A stretch of 64,000 bases of DNA from Bacteroides sp. Lineage in GTDB: Bacteria > Bacteroidota > Bacteroidia > Bacteroidales > Bacteroidaceae. The stretch covers positions 1-64,000 of the forward strand of contig NZ_JASLER010000040.1 in NCBI RefSeq assembly GCF_030151085.1, in the 5' to 3' direction. Of this stretch, positions 18,314 to 26,251 are shown one piece after another. Under the pieces are notes generated by a model that saw only the letters and a list, made by a program, of their open reading frames with translations, made no database searches and was not told the DNA's origin. Positions within the stretch are counted from its first letter, which is position 1, and each line of letters opens with the position of its first letter. A program made the position numbers and the translations under genes.

Positions 18314-18751
18314 ATGGAAGAAGAAGAACCTAATATAACCGAAGTACCTCACAATTACCCTTTGTGTCTTAACCGCCAATGTCCCAAAGCATCTACCTGC
18401 CTCCGCCAACTAGTGGAACAAGAAATAGCGGACGACGTAAGATTCTGGATGGTTATCAGCCCCAAACACCAAGCCACGCTTAGCGGTGATTGCCCTTACT
18501 ACCGCTCCAATGCCAAAGTTCGTTATGCGAAAGGATTCATGAACATACTGAACAATATGCCACATAAGCAAATGACAGAAGCCATTTACCTCCTAATCGA
18601 CCACTTCAGCCAACGCACTTACTACCGCATCCGCAAAGGTGAACGCCTACTCAAGCCTGCCGAACAGAAAGAAGTAATGAATATCCTAAGAAATTGCGGA
18701 GTTACCGGAAACCCGGAGTTCGACTCCTATGTTGAAGGTATTGAGTGGTAA
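18314..18751 (+). CDS. DUF6078-like cysteine-containing small cytoplasmic protein
   Basis: A 145-residue protein without signal peptide or membrane segment. From the ATG at 18314 (MEEEEPNITEVPHNYPLCLN) it shows a cysteine cluster CLNRQCPKASTCLRQ (about 17-31) and a further DCPYYR (about 62), which could bind metal, followed by a helical, basic C-terminal half (TYYRIRKGERLLKPAEQKEV). It resembles DUF6078, a Bacteroidales family of unknown function. It has its own promoter box and is followed, 32 bases after the stop, by a four-copy 22-bp palindromic array that would be part of its 3-prime transcript. The family name is from memory; the role is unknown. Confidence 0.7.
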   Translation: MEEEEPNITEVPHNYPLCLNRQCPKASTCLRQLVEQEIADDVRFWMVISPKHQATLSGDCPYYRSNAKVRYAKGFMNILNNMPHKQMTEAIYLLIDHFSQRTYYRIRKGERLLKPAEQKEVMNILRNCGVTGNPEFDSYVEGIEW

Positions 18752-18783
18752 GTACGCCTAAACAAGTCCATATCCTGCAGTTC

Positions 18784-18867
18784 TTGCCACCTTGTTGGCA
18801 AAGCCTTGCCATCATGTTGGCAAAAGATTGCCATCGCCTTGGCAAGACTTTGCCATAACGGTGGCAA
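18784..18867. repeat. Four tandem 22-bp palindromic repeats (TTGCCA-N5-TTGGCAA-N4)
   Basis: Units start at 18784, 18806, 18828 and 18850, an exact 22-bp period. Each unit is an inverted repeat TTGCCA / TTGGCAA (GTGGCAA in the fourth) with a 5-base centre that differs in every copy (CCTTG, TCATG, TCGCC, TAACG) and a variable 4-base joint. Conserved arms with diverged loops suggest selection on the palindrome, either as RNA hairpins in the 3-prime region of the preceding gene or as protein-binding sites spaced two helical turns apart. Not coding and not CRISPR, as there are no long spacers. Confidence 0.85.
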
Positions 18868-18969
18868 GAAACTAGGCTAACTACTGTGATTTCTCCACCT
18901 TACAAAGCAAAAGCGCTGAACCTGCAAACAAGAAGAAAAAAACACTTATTCTTTATATTCCTCAAAACA

Positions 18970-18998
18970 TTGTCCGTTATCAAGCGGACAAGTGTCCG
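18970..18998. repeat. Second 22-bp-period palindrome (TTGTCCG / CGGACAA / TGTCCG)
   Basis: TTGTCCG (18970-18976) pairs with CGGACAA (18985-18991), and a third arm TGTCCG follows at 18993, exactly 22 bp after the first at 18971. It is thus about one and a half units of an array with the same period as the TTGCCA array 100 bp upstream but a different sequence. The 93 bases between the two arrays hold no gene I can support. Confidence 0.6.
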
Positions 18999-19001
18999 AT
19001 A

Positions 19002-19160
19002 ATGAACAGAAGGCAAAGAGATATTTCTTCTGAATATCAGCAACTTACATCTTTGGCACGCGAATTGACTATTATTAGGCGAAGGCGTTCGAAAAGAAAA
19101 AGTAAACGGAAACGCAACTTATTCAATCGAAGCATACGTCTAAAGATAAAACAAGAATAG
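19002..19160 (+). CDS. Possible 52-residue highly basic small protein
   Basis: An open frame of 52 codons from ATG 19002 to TAG 19158-19160, ending 22 bases before the DUF3836 gene. The product is strongly basic: the centre runs IRRRRSKRKSKRKRNLFNR, with a less charged N-terminal third (MNRRQRDISSEYQQLTSLAR). No signal peptide, no recognisable family and no clear ribosome binding site. It could be a nucleic-acid-binding microprotein, a regulatory leader frame for the downstream gene or chance. The ATG lies 3 bases after the second palindromic repeat. Confidence 0.3.
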   Translation: MNRRQRDISSEYQQLTSLARELTIIRRRRSKRKSKRKRNLFNRSIRLKIKQE

Positions 19161-19182
19161 TAACAATAAAAAAATAAAGATT

Positions 19183-19686
19183 ATGAAAACTACAAGTTTA
19201 TTCAAAGCAGTCGCATTCGTAGCAATGGTTATAGTAAGTGTTATGAATTCAGAAGTAAAGGCACAGGAAAATAACTTCATCACCAATGAAGAAGTAAAAA
19301 ATGAATTGGTTGTTGCCAAGACTATCTTCAAAAAAGATGGCAATCAACTTTACCGCCACATCCGCTATGAGTTTACATACGACGATCAAAATCGTCTGAC
19401 CGGCAAAGAAGCTTCCAAATGGGACGGAGCCCGCGAGGAATGGATGCCTTACTTCAAGATGTCCTATCAATATAGCAATAATGAAATCACCATGCTTTAC
19501 GCTCGTTGGAACAATTCTCACAAAGCATTCGACTCAGACGTAAAAAAGAGTGTATACGAATTGAATGATGAAAACATGCCGGTAGCTTATAAGAACTTCA
19601 AACAAAACACCGATAAGTCCGACTGGACAATGGTAAGCTTTAACAAAGTAGACTATACATACAACCTGTTGGCAATGGTAAAGTAG
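19183..19686 (+). CDS. Exported DUF3836 protein
   Basis: A 167-residue secreted protein with signal peptide (MKTTSLFKAVAFVAMVIVS... ending EVKAQ) and the DUF3836 region, including YRHIRYEFTYDDQNRLTGKEA and a beta-rich tail. The FTYDDQNRLTGKE segment resembles RHS/YD-like or MORN-like short beta hairpins. DUF3836 is a Bacteroides-restricted family of unknown function, often in several copies per genome. It stands alone, with the repeat region upstream and a strong hairpin terminator downstream. Confidence 0.8.
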   Translation: MKTTSLFKAVAFVAMVIVSVMNSEVKAQENNFITNEEVKNELVVAKTIFKKDGNQLYRHIRYEFTYDDQNRLTGKEASKWDGAREEWMPYFKMSYQYSNNEITMLYARWNNSHKAFDSDVKKSVYELNDENMPVAYKNFKQNTDKSDWTMVSFNKVDYTYNLLAMVK

Positions 19687-19724
19687 TCTATCGCTTCAAA
19701 CTCTCTTAAACTTTACATAACAAA

Positions 19725-19766
19725 TTAACCTATCATTCTGCCAGCCAGTGCAAAATGATAGGTTAA
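19725..19766. terminator. Bidirectional hairpin terminator after DUF3836 gene
   Basis: TTAACCTATCATT (19725-19737) pairs perfectly over 13 bp with AATGATAGGTTAA (19754-19766), loop 16 bases, followed by CTTATTTC. It lies between the DUF3836 gene and the convergent aspartic protease pseudogene. Confidence 0.6.
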
Positions 19767-19816
19767 CTTATTTCAAAACAATCCCTGCTTATTTCTATTT
19801 CAGGAACTCTCTTAAA

Positions 19817-20779
19817 TTATTTCAGATTTAATATTCCGAACTTATTGTTCTTATAGTCAATCACCACTGTTTGATTCAGGAAATAACGATTCCCGACAAT
19901 CCCCCAAAAACCAGCGTCTTCCAGCATCTCATCACTAACTTGATCACCAGCAAACACCTGATGAGAAGACAAATCCATATTATCGAACTCTATCTTGACT
20001 TTAGGCTGATAGCTGTAAACATTACTAATCTCACCCCAAGACGAAATTGCTAGCGAATCAATACAATGCGAAGTATCTGCTATCTGCGCCACCTTCTTAG
20101 GAGAAGATAACAACGGAAAAAGACTGGAACCTGTATCAAACAACACTTTCTCTTCTTTTCCGTTTATCTTCAACGGAAGAAATATCCAGTTATATTCTTT
20201 CAGATACTCCATCGGCACATAATTTACCCGCCCTGCCCAAGCAGAAGGCAAAGTATCTAACACGCAAATCCGTTATCCCGGAAAATCTATTGCCAAGATT
20301 CCGCCTTTACATAAATCAGCAGCAAGGGTACCTATATGCTTTTCCGTCGAAGTATAGATAGAATCTACCGTCAGGGTATCACCATAGCCTTTAAACCAAG
20401 CCATATCAACGTTGGGATAGCTAACACCGCTCAAATTCAAATTCAACCCTTTGAAATAAGGGCATCGCACACCTTCGAGCTTGCAATAGTTCACTGTGTC
20501 TATCCGACTGAAGGTCTCTTTATATTTTACCAGATAAGGAGCTATCGAGTTACCATAAAGTATGGTAGACACTGCACCCAAATCAAACTGCGCATTGAAT
20601 TTATGAGGCACTCCTTCGATTTCAAAAGGAACTATCATAGCCGACTTCTCAACTTTCTTGCCACCTAAAATAGCATCTTCCCATTGAAAGTTAAACCAGC
20701 CAATCGGTTCTTCCTATGCAGAGATTCCCAAAGAGCAAATCACCAATCCTAAGCTAAAGAACAACGTTTTCAACTTCAT
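19817..20779 (-). pseudogene. Two-lobed aspartic protease gene with two in-frame nonsense codons
   Basis: From ATG 20779 one continuous frame of 320 codons encodes a signal peptide (MKLKTLFFSLGLVICSLGISA), lobe 1 with a D-L-G site at about residue 66 (QFDLGAVSTILYG) and lobe 2 with D-T-G-S at about 215 (LFDTGSSLFPLL), the layout of a pepsin-like aspartic protease. The frame is broken by TAG at codon 22 (20714-20716), right at the signal cleavage site, and TAA at codon 169 (20273-20275), between the lobes. No frameshift is needed: the pieces usually read as separate frames (20273-20638 and 19817-20263) are in the same frame. Both stops are one C-to-T step from Gln codons. Probably a recent pseudogene; nonsense suppression is less likely. 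Confidence 0.8.
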
Positions 20780-20810
20780 ATGTTTAAAGTTATATTTGAA
20801 TAATCCTATA

Positions 20811-22187
20811 TCAAGACTGAAAGACCTCTTCCCCTTTCAACGTAGCGGAACTTGATTCGGTAACCTTTACCATTACAAAGTCGCCCACACGATGGGTACC
20901 ACGATCAAAAACGACTACACGATTCTGCTCTGTACGTCCAAAGAGTTGGTCGCGTGAACGTTTCGAAACACCTTCTACCAGCACTTCATAAGTCTTACCT
21001 ATACAACGGGCATTCGCTTCACCCGAAAGACGGTTTTGCAAAGCGATGATTTCATTCAGGCGCCGTATCTTTATTTCCTCAGATACATCATCCGGCAAAT
21101 GTTTAGATGCGTACGTACCGGGACGTTCAGAATACTTAAACATAAAGCCGCCATCATAACCACATTCTTCCATCAGAGAAAGAGATAGTTGATGGTCTTC
21201 CTCTGTTTCAGAATGAAAACCGGAGAAGATATCTGTAGACAGTCCGCAATCGGGTATAATGCGACGAATGGCAGCTACACGTTCTAAATACCATTCGCGG
21301 GTATATTTACGATTCATTAACTTCAGGATGCGTGAACTTCCACTTTGCACAGGGAGATGAATATGCTTGCAGACATTAGGCATATCAGCAATGACTTGTA
21401 AAGTCTCATCACTCATATCCTTGGGGTGTGAAGTTGTAAAACGAACACGAATACCCGGTGCAGCCTCTGCCACAGCACGTAGCAACATAGGGAAAGTTAC
21501 GACTTCTCCATCCGGTTTCTCAAAGCGATAAGAATTGACGTTTTGTCCCAGGAGGGTAACCTCTTTATAACCTTTTGCTACCAAGTCAGCCACTTCATTC
21601 AGGATGCTTTCTACATCACGACTGCGCTCACGACCACGGGTGTAGGGAACAATGCAGTAAGTACAGAAATTATTGCATCCACGCATAATAGAAACAAAAC
21701 CTGAAATATGGTTACCACAGATGCGCGAAGGAATCACATCACGATAAGTCTCCGTAGTAGAAAGCTCTACATTCATCGCTTTCTCACCGGCTTCCACAGC
21801 AGCAATCAGTTCGGGCAGTGTAAGATAGGCATCAGGGCCTACTACCAAATCCACATGATGGTTATTAATCAGGTCATCTTTGACACGCTCTGCCATACAG
21901 CCCAAAACACCAACAATCAGATTTCTCTTCTTCTTTTTCATCGAATGAAAGAACTCCAAACGATTCAGAATCTTTTGCTCGGCATTGTCACGGATAGAGC
22001 AGGTATTCATAAATACCGCATCAGCCTCTTCCAGTGTTTCAGCCACTGAATATCCGGCCATTTGCATGACGGATGCGATTACTTCACTGTCAGCCACATT
22101 CATCTGGCAGCCATAAGTTTCGATGAACAACTTCTTGTTGTCCTCAGTAGTTGCAGATTTAAAGTCTGCTCCCATTTCTTTTTCCAT
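20811..22187 (-). CDS. miaB: tRNA-2-methylthio-N6-dimethylallyladenosine synthase
   Basis: Radical-SAM methylthiotransferase that converts i6A37 to ms2i6A37 in tRNA. The 458 residues contain the N-terminal UPF0004 domain with three cluster-binding cysteines (ETYGCQMN, NTCSIRD, VLGCMAER), the radical-SAM motif GCNNFCTYCIVPYTRG (about 160-175) and a C-terminal TRAM domain (VLVEGVSKRSRDQLFGRTEQ). Full length and undamaged. A minus-strand -7 box TATCTTTG lies at 22263-22270, about 75 bases before the ATG, so it probably has its own transcript. Confidence 0.96.
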   Translation of the reverse strand: MEKEMGADFKSATTEDNKKLFIETYGCQMNVADSEVIASVMQMAGYSVAETLEEADAVFMNTCSIRDNAEQKILNRLEFFHSMKKKKRNLIVGVLGCMAERVKDDLINNHHVDLVVGPDAYLTLPELIAAVEAGEKAMNVELSTTETYRDVIPSRICGNHISGFVSIMRGCNNFCTYCIVPYTRGRERSRDVESILNEVADLVAKGYKEVTLLGQNVNSYRFEKPDGEVVTFPMLLRAVAEAAPGIRVRFTTSHPKDMSDETLQVIADMPNVCKHIHLPVQSGSSRILKLMNRKYTREWYLERVAAIRRIIPDCGLSTDIFSGFHSETEEDHQLSLSLMEECGYDGGFMFKYSERPGTYASKHLPDDVSEEIKIRRLNEIIALQNRLSGEANARCIGKTYEVLVEGVSKRSRDQLFGRTEQNRVVVFDRGTHRVGDFVMVKVTESSSATLKGEEVFQS

Positions 22188-22262
22188 AAATTTGTTTTTC
22201 TAATTGAGTTTATAAACAATAATTTACCAGCGCTACACTACCAAATTATTATTTAGCGTCTG

Positions 22263-22270
22263 CAAAGATA
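22263..22270 (-). promoter_or_regulatory. Candidate -7 box for miaB
   Basis: The minus strand reads TATCTTTG, an exact TAnnTTTG match. No TTTG -33 at the ideal spacing. The gap 22188-22531 otherwise holds the candidate small RNA and the promoter of the next plus-strand gene. Confidence 0.5.
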
Positions 22271-22423
22271 CTCCTTCCGAAGCAATTCTAAGTGACGAAA
22301 TAAAAGAAAAATACGGGTTTAAACTACTTATATATAGCTTCTGTACTAATTAATGTTAACAATACGAACATTTCCCGAGCATTAGTTTGGCGCACAAAGA
22401 ATTAATTGCCAAATTTGTGGAAT

Positions 22424-22500
22424 GAAAGAAACATTAGATTTTTTCATAGTTAAGGTTTAGGTTAAAAAAAATAAGGGGAGCTGTGAAGCTGCCCTTTTTT
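22424..22500 (+). ncRNA. Candidate small RNA or attenuated leader
   Basis: A near-consensus promoter (TTTG 22386-22389, 20 bp, CAAATTTG 22410-22417, one mismatch) is followed at 22473-22496 by a hairpin AAGGGGAGCT-GTGA-AGCTGCCCTT with a T-run to 22500, a good intrinsic terminator. The predicted transcript of about 77 nt contains a 12-codon frame from ATG 22422, just at the predicted start (MKETLDFFIVKV). No full gene fits between promoter and terminator. It may be a free small RNA or a terminated leader of the gene at 22565, though that gene has its own promoter. Confidence 0.45.
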
Positions 22501-22512
22501 ATTGCCAAAATC

Positions 22513-22544
22513 TTGGCTATAATTAGATTAAATGGTTACCTTTG
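22513..22544 (+). promoter_or_regulatory. Promoter of the small membrane-protein gene
   Basis: TACCTTTG at 22537-22544 matches TAnnTTTG, and TTGG at 22513-22516 lies 20 bp upstream as a weak -33. The predicted start near 22550 falls downstream of the ATG at 22532, so the real start codon must be 22565. Confidence 0.6.
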
Positions 22545-22564
22545 GGCGGAAAATCAAAAAAGAT

Positions 22565-22969
22565 ATGGAAGACGTCTTAAAGTTTCTACTAATAGCGGCT
22601 GTAATTGTTATCGGAATTGTCAGGCAATTAAAAAAAGAAGCAAATAAAAATGCCGATAAGGCTCCTACTATGCCCATTCCTGAAACAGAAAACCCACTAC
22701 CTGAGAATTGGGGTGGAGGAACTTACGGAGGCTATATCCCCGAAGGTCCCCAACAAGAGCCTCCTATTCAGGTAAAGAAAAAGAAGACAACTTCAGCACC
22801 CAAACCTTTCCTATCAAGCACTCCTTCTTCTACTACACAGTCAACTTCTCCTCCGGCATCCATCCTGCAGGAATCCGATGAATCCGCAGAATCCGAATTC
22901 ACCATCCACTCGGCAGAAGAGGCACGCCGTGCTATTATCTGGTCGGAGATACTTCAACGGAAATACTAA
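22565..22969 (+). CDS. Small single-pass membrane protein with proline-rich tail
   Basis: From ATG 22565 a 134-residue protein with an N-terminal membrane helix (about 4-20, VLKFLLIAAVIVIGIVRQL), a basic stop-transfer segment (KKEANK), a proline/glutamate/glycine-rich linker (PENWGGGTYGGYIPEGPQQE), a Ser/Thr/Pro-rich low-complexity stretch and a charged C-terminal helix (HSAEEARRAIIWSEILQRKY). Bacteroides genomes often carry such proteins of unknown function. The C-terminal EARRAIIWSEIL motif may be a docking helix (inference). It is 67 bases upstream of the CoA-transferase gene. Confidence 0.7.
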   Translation: MEDVLKFLLIAAVIVIGIVRQLKKEANKNADKAPTMPIPETENPLPENWGGGTYGGYIPEGPQQEPPIQVKKKKTTSAPKPFLSSTPSSTTQSTSPPASILQESDESAESEFTIHSAEEARRAIIWSEILQRKY

Positions 22970-23036
22970 ATAGGTGAAAGTTAAAAGTTGAGAGTTCTTT
23001 CCGATGCATCTTTACACATAAAAATATCTATATATT

Positions 23037-24530
23037 ATGGCATTCAATTACATTTCGGCAGCAGAAGCTGCAAGCCTGATCAAACATGGCTACAACATCG
23101 GCTTGAGCGGATTTACTCCCGCAGGAACAGCCAAAGCCGTAACGGCTGAATTAGCAAAAATTGCGGAAGAAGAACATGCAAAGGGAAATCCTTTCCAAGT
23201 AGGTATCTTCACTGGCGCTTCTACCGGAGATTCCTGTGATGGCATACTTTCACGTGCAAAAGCGATCCGTTACCGTGCTCCTTACACCACTAACGCCGAC
23301 TTCCGTAAAGCAGTAAATAGCGGACAAATCGCTTACAACGACATTCACTTGTCACAGATGGCACAAGAAGTTCGCTACGGTTTTATGGGCAAAGTAAACG
23401 TTGCCATTATCGAGGCTTGTGAAGTAACTGAAGACGGAAAGATCTATCTGACTGCTGCCGGTGGTATCGCTCCTACCGTTTGTCGCTTGGCCGACCAGAT
23501 TATCGTAGAGTTGAACAGCGCTCACAGCAAGCGTGCCATGGGATTGCACGACGTATATGAGCCTCTTGATCCTCCTTACCGTCGCGAAATTCCTATTTAC
23601 AAACCCAGCGACCGCATCGGCAAGCCTTACATTCAGGTAGACCCGAAGAAAATTGTAGGTGTAGTAGAAACCAACTGGCCCGATGAAGCCCGCAGCTTCG
23701 CTGACTCAGATCCATTGACCGATCACATCGGTCAGAATGTAGCCGACTTCCTGGCTGCCGACATGAAGCGTGGTATCATTCCTCCTACCTTCTTGCCTCT
23801 GCAATCGGGTGTAGGAAATATTGCAAACGCTGTGCTTGGTGCTTTGGGCCGTGATAAATCCATCCCCGCATTCGAGATGTACACTGAAGTTATTCAGAAT
23901 TCCGTTATCGATTTGATTCGTGCCGGTCGCGTGAAATTCGGTAGCGCATGTTCGCTGACTGTAACCAACGATTGCTTGGAAGGTATTTACGACGACATGG
24001 ATTTCTTCCGCGACAAGTTGGTTCTCCGTCCGTCTGAAATTTCTAATAGTCCTGAAATTGTACGTCGCCTCGGCATTATCTCTATCAATACAGCTATCGA
24101 AGTAGACCTTTACGGAAACGTGAACTCTACCCACATCGGTGGTACAAAGATGATGAACGGTATCGGTGGCTCGGGAGACTTTACCCGCAATGCTTATATC
24201 TCTATCTTCACTTGTCCGTCTGTTGCCAAAGAAGGTAAGATCAGTTCTATCGTTCCGATGGTATCTCACCAGGATCATAGCGAACACTCCGTGAACATCG
24301 TCATCACCGAACAAGGTGTTGCCGACCTCCGTGGTAAAAGTCCGAAAGAACGTGCACAAGCCATCATTGAAAACTGTGCACATCCTGATTACAAGAACTT
24401 GTTATGGGATTACCTGAAGTTGACTGATGGTAAAGCTCAAACTCCTCACGCCATCCGTGCTGCTTTGGGTATGCATGCTGAACTGGCGAAGACCGGAGAC
24501 ATGAAGAATACGAACTGGGCTGAATATTAA
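23037..24530 (+). CDS. Acetyl-CoA hydrolase/succinate:acetate CoA-transferase family enzyme
   Basis: Class I CoA-transferase of central fermentation metabolism, 497 residues. Motifs include GLSGFTPAGTAKAV at the N-terminus, the catalytic glutamate in FEMYTEVIQNSV (about residue 285), GSACSLTV, GGSGDFTRNAY and VVITEQGVADLRGKSP-like (IVITEQGVADLRGKSP). In Bacteroides this enzyme moves CoA between acetate, succinate or propionate in the succinate-propionate pathway. The exact acceptor cannot be read from sequence. Its evenly C-rich wobble positions suggest high expression. A strong terminator follows. Confidence 0.92.
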   Translation: MAFNYISAAEAASLIKHGYNIGLSGFTPAGTAKAVTAELAKIAEEEHAKGNPFQVGIFTGASTGDSCDGILSRAKAIRYRAPYTTNADFRKAVNSGQIAYNDIHLSQMAQEVRYGFMGKVNVAIIEACEVTEDGKIYLTAAGGIAPTVCRLADQIIVELNSAHSKRAMGLHDVYEPLDPPYRREIPIYKPSDRIGKPYIQVDPKKIVGVVETNWPDEARSFADSDPLTDHIGQNVADFLAADMKRGIIPPTFLPLQSGVGNIANAVLGALGRDKSIPAFEMYTEVIQNSVIDLIRAGRVKFGSACSLTVTNDCLEGIYDDMDFFRDKLVLRPSEISNSPEIVRRLGIISINTAIEVDLYGNVNSTHIGGTKMMNGIGGSGDFTRNAYISIFTCPSVAKEGKISSIVPMVSHQDHSEHSVNIVITEQGVADLRGKSPKERAQAIIENCAHPDYKNLLWDYLKLTDGKAQTPHAIRAALGMHAELAKTGDMKNTNWAEY

Positions 24531-24552
24531 TAAGTCCTATTCCCCTCATAAA

Positions 24553-24606
24553 GAATAACCCGCATCAGATGCACTAAATAGTGCATGATGCGGGTTATTC
24601 TTTTTT
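24553..24606. terminator. Strong intrinsic terminator after the CoA-transferase
   Basis: GAATAACCCGCATCA (24553-24567) pairs with TGATGCGGGTTATTC (24586-24600), with an inner ATGCAC/GTGCAT stem, followed by TTTTTT (24601-24606). It may also end the convergent phosphoesterase operon, which stops at 24636. Confidence 0.88.
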
Positions 24607-24635
24607 CAGATGCAAGTGTTAAGTCAATACATTGA

Positions 24636-26225
24636 CTAAGGGTACATTCTTACCGGTTCTACAATTTCATATTCCCCCTTACCGAAATGAGTATTGCCAA
24701 ACATATCAGTAACACGTACTTCCACTGTATGTTTCCCCATTAGTAATGCAGAAGGTACACGTACCCTCCAGATATGAGAAGCAGGAACAGAAGCGGCAGG
24801 CCAGCGAGCATACTTCACAGCCTCATCACGATTCCAACATTGTACCAAATAGTCATGGTCAGGATCAGTCACCTCCTCTTTCTTCATGGTTTTCCATTCA
24901 CCGGAATCAATACGATACTCTACTTTATCCTTTGCCGAACCCATGAAGAAATTCACCGTAATGAAAGCCGGTGTGTATCTATCCTTCACCACTTGGCGAG
25001 GTATATTAACAGACATTCTATAGTCAGCCGGTTTTCCGGATGCCTGATAATCGATACTGTATTTATTGCCATCTACCCGCAAGAAAGCATACCCTTTCGG
25101 AGTACCGTCTGCCATAAGTGACTGGGGGACACCCGCCTCGTCCAGATAGCCCGAATAGAAGTCACCACAGGTAGCACCGGCATTATACTCATGCAATGGA
25201 GCACTTCCTTGCCAACCATCCTCCTGCGTATGCAAGTACTGATTCTGTGTATGCAAGTGTGCCGAAAGCAACAATACATGAGGAAATTCTTTCAAACACT
25301 CAAACAAGAATGCTTTATCTTCCTTGCGTATAGCATTCTCGCCAAGTAAAGGGATATGAAAAGCAACCACAACCAGCTTATTCTTATCCACCAGCTTCAG
25401 ATTGTTCTCTATAAAGCGTTTCTGGTCTGCACGAAAACCACCCCAATAACTTTTAGGACTGGCAGCTGAACGGGGATTAGGAAATAGCACATTATCCAAA
25501 ATCAGGAAATGGGCATTGCCATAGTTGAAGGCATAATTAGCGGGACCAATAAAAGTCTCGAAGGCATCATCCGACTCTTCGTCTGTCTTTGCCTCAAAAT
25601 CCATATCATGATTACCCATCACATTGTACCAAGGCACACCTATCTTGCTTATCTCCCGGCTATAGGGATCGAACAAATCGAAATTCTCATCATTGACGTC
25701 TCCCAGACTGATTCCGAAGCTAACTCCTTTAATTCCTTCCAATTCAGAGACTATAGCTTTCGAGAAATAGCTGATATGATCTTCAAAATGAGGTTGAGGA
25801 TCTCCCATGAGCAGTGCGGTAAATGTTGCAGACTCCTCTTGAGGCACAAGGGCGAAGTCAATGGAAGAAGGCAACTTACCTGTAGGCGCTATTCCTTTAT
25901 ATCCTTCGCGTGAAGGGGTTCCTTCGGGCTTATAGTAATAGTAATTGCAAGGTTTATTGTATTTATCGAACGCCGTGCGATACTGCGCCGGCTTGATAAC
26001 CGCAATGGTTGCTTCGCCGGAGATGGGCAATGTATATTGCCCTTTTTCATTGGTCAGCACCACATCACTGCCATTGGTTACCCCAACACCTGCAAGAAGT
26101 TTCTCACCGCGGTCGTACTTGCCATTTCCATTCAAGTCGCAATACACGCGGCCTTTTGCATACTGCTGTCCATAAACAAAAGTTGTGGACAATAGCAACA
26201 ATACTAATAAATATTTCATATTCAT
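24636..26225 (-). CDS. Secreted calcineurin-like metallophosphoesterase
   Basis: Exported two-metal phosphoesterase of 529 residues. Signal peptide (MNMKYLLVLLLLSTTFVYGQ), N-terminal SdrD/CNA-B-like beta domain (about 22-130; GRVYCDLNGNGKYDRGEK), a calcineurin-like core (about 135-350) with metal ligands in GDPQ, GDVND, GNHD, FHIP and SAHLH, and a C-terminal beta domain (about 370-529). This three-domain form is common in Bacteroidetes PUL-like loci. It is the last gene of the second SusC-SusD operon, 26 bases after SusD. The start may be ATG 26225 or 26219. Substrate unknown; a phosphodiester or phosphomonoester is likely. Confidence 0.92.
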   Translation of the reverse strand: MNMKYLLVLLLLSTTFVYGQQYAKGRVYCDLNGNGKYDRGEKLLAGVGVTNGSDVVLTNEKGQYTLPISGEATIAVIKPAQYRTAFDKYNKPCNYYYYKPEGTPSREGYKGIAPTGKLPSSIDFALVPQEESATFTALLMGDPQPHFEDHISYFSKAIVSELEGIKGVSFGISLGDVNDENFDLFDPYSREISKIGVPWYNVMGNHDMDFEAKTDEESDDAFETFIGPANYAFNYGNAHFLILDNVLFPNPRSAASPKSYWGGFRADQKRFIENNLKLVDKNKLVVVAFHIPLLGENAIRKEDKAFLFECLKEFPHVLLLSAHLHTQNQYLHTQEDGWQGSAPLHEYNAGATCGDFYSGYLDEAGVPQSLMADGTPKGYAFLRVDGNKYSIDYQASGKPADYRMSVNIPRQVVKDRYTPAFITVNFFMGSAKDKVEYRIDSGEWKTMKKEEVTDPDHDYLVQCWNRDEAVKYARWPAASVPASHIWRVRVPSALLMGKHTVEVRVTDMFGNTHFGKGEYEIVEPVRMYP

Positions 26226-26251
26226 CTGGTTTCTAATTTAGTATAAAAGAA

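Noticed and set aside
18784..18867. CRISPR-like short repeat array
   Set aside because: Units are only 22 bp with 4-5 base variable parts; there are no 25-40 bp unique spacers and no cas genes in the window.
20263..20275. Frameshift splitting the aspartic protease gene
   Set aside because: The two pieces are in the same frame; the break is a single TAA codon, and the downstream piece only seems to start at an internal GTG.
19817..20779. Recoding of TAG (pyrrolysine or selenocysteine-like)
   Set aside because: The two stops differ (TAG and TAA), one lies at a signal-peptide cleavage site, and no recoding hairpin or machinery is visible.
22532..22564. Upstream start of the small membrane protein
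   Set aside because: The -7 box at 22537-22544 overlaps it, so transcription begins downstream of that ATG.
23706..24383. 225-codon minus-strand frame opposite the CoA-transferase
   Set aside because: It is a shadow of a strongly biased real gene; the product is compositionally odd and matches no family I know.
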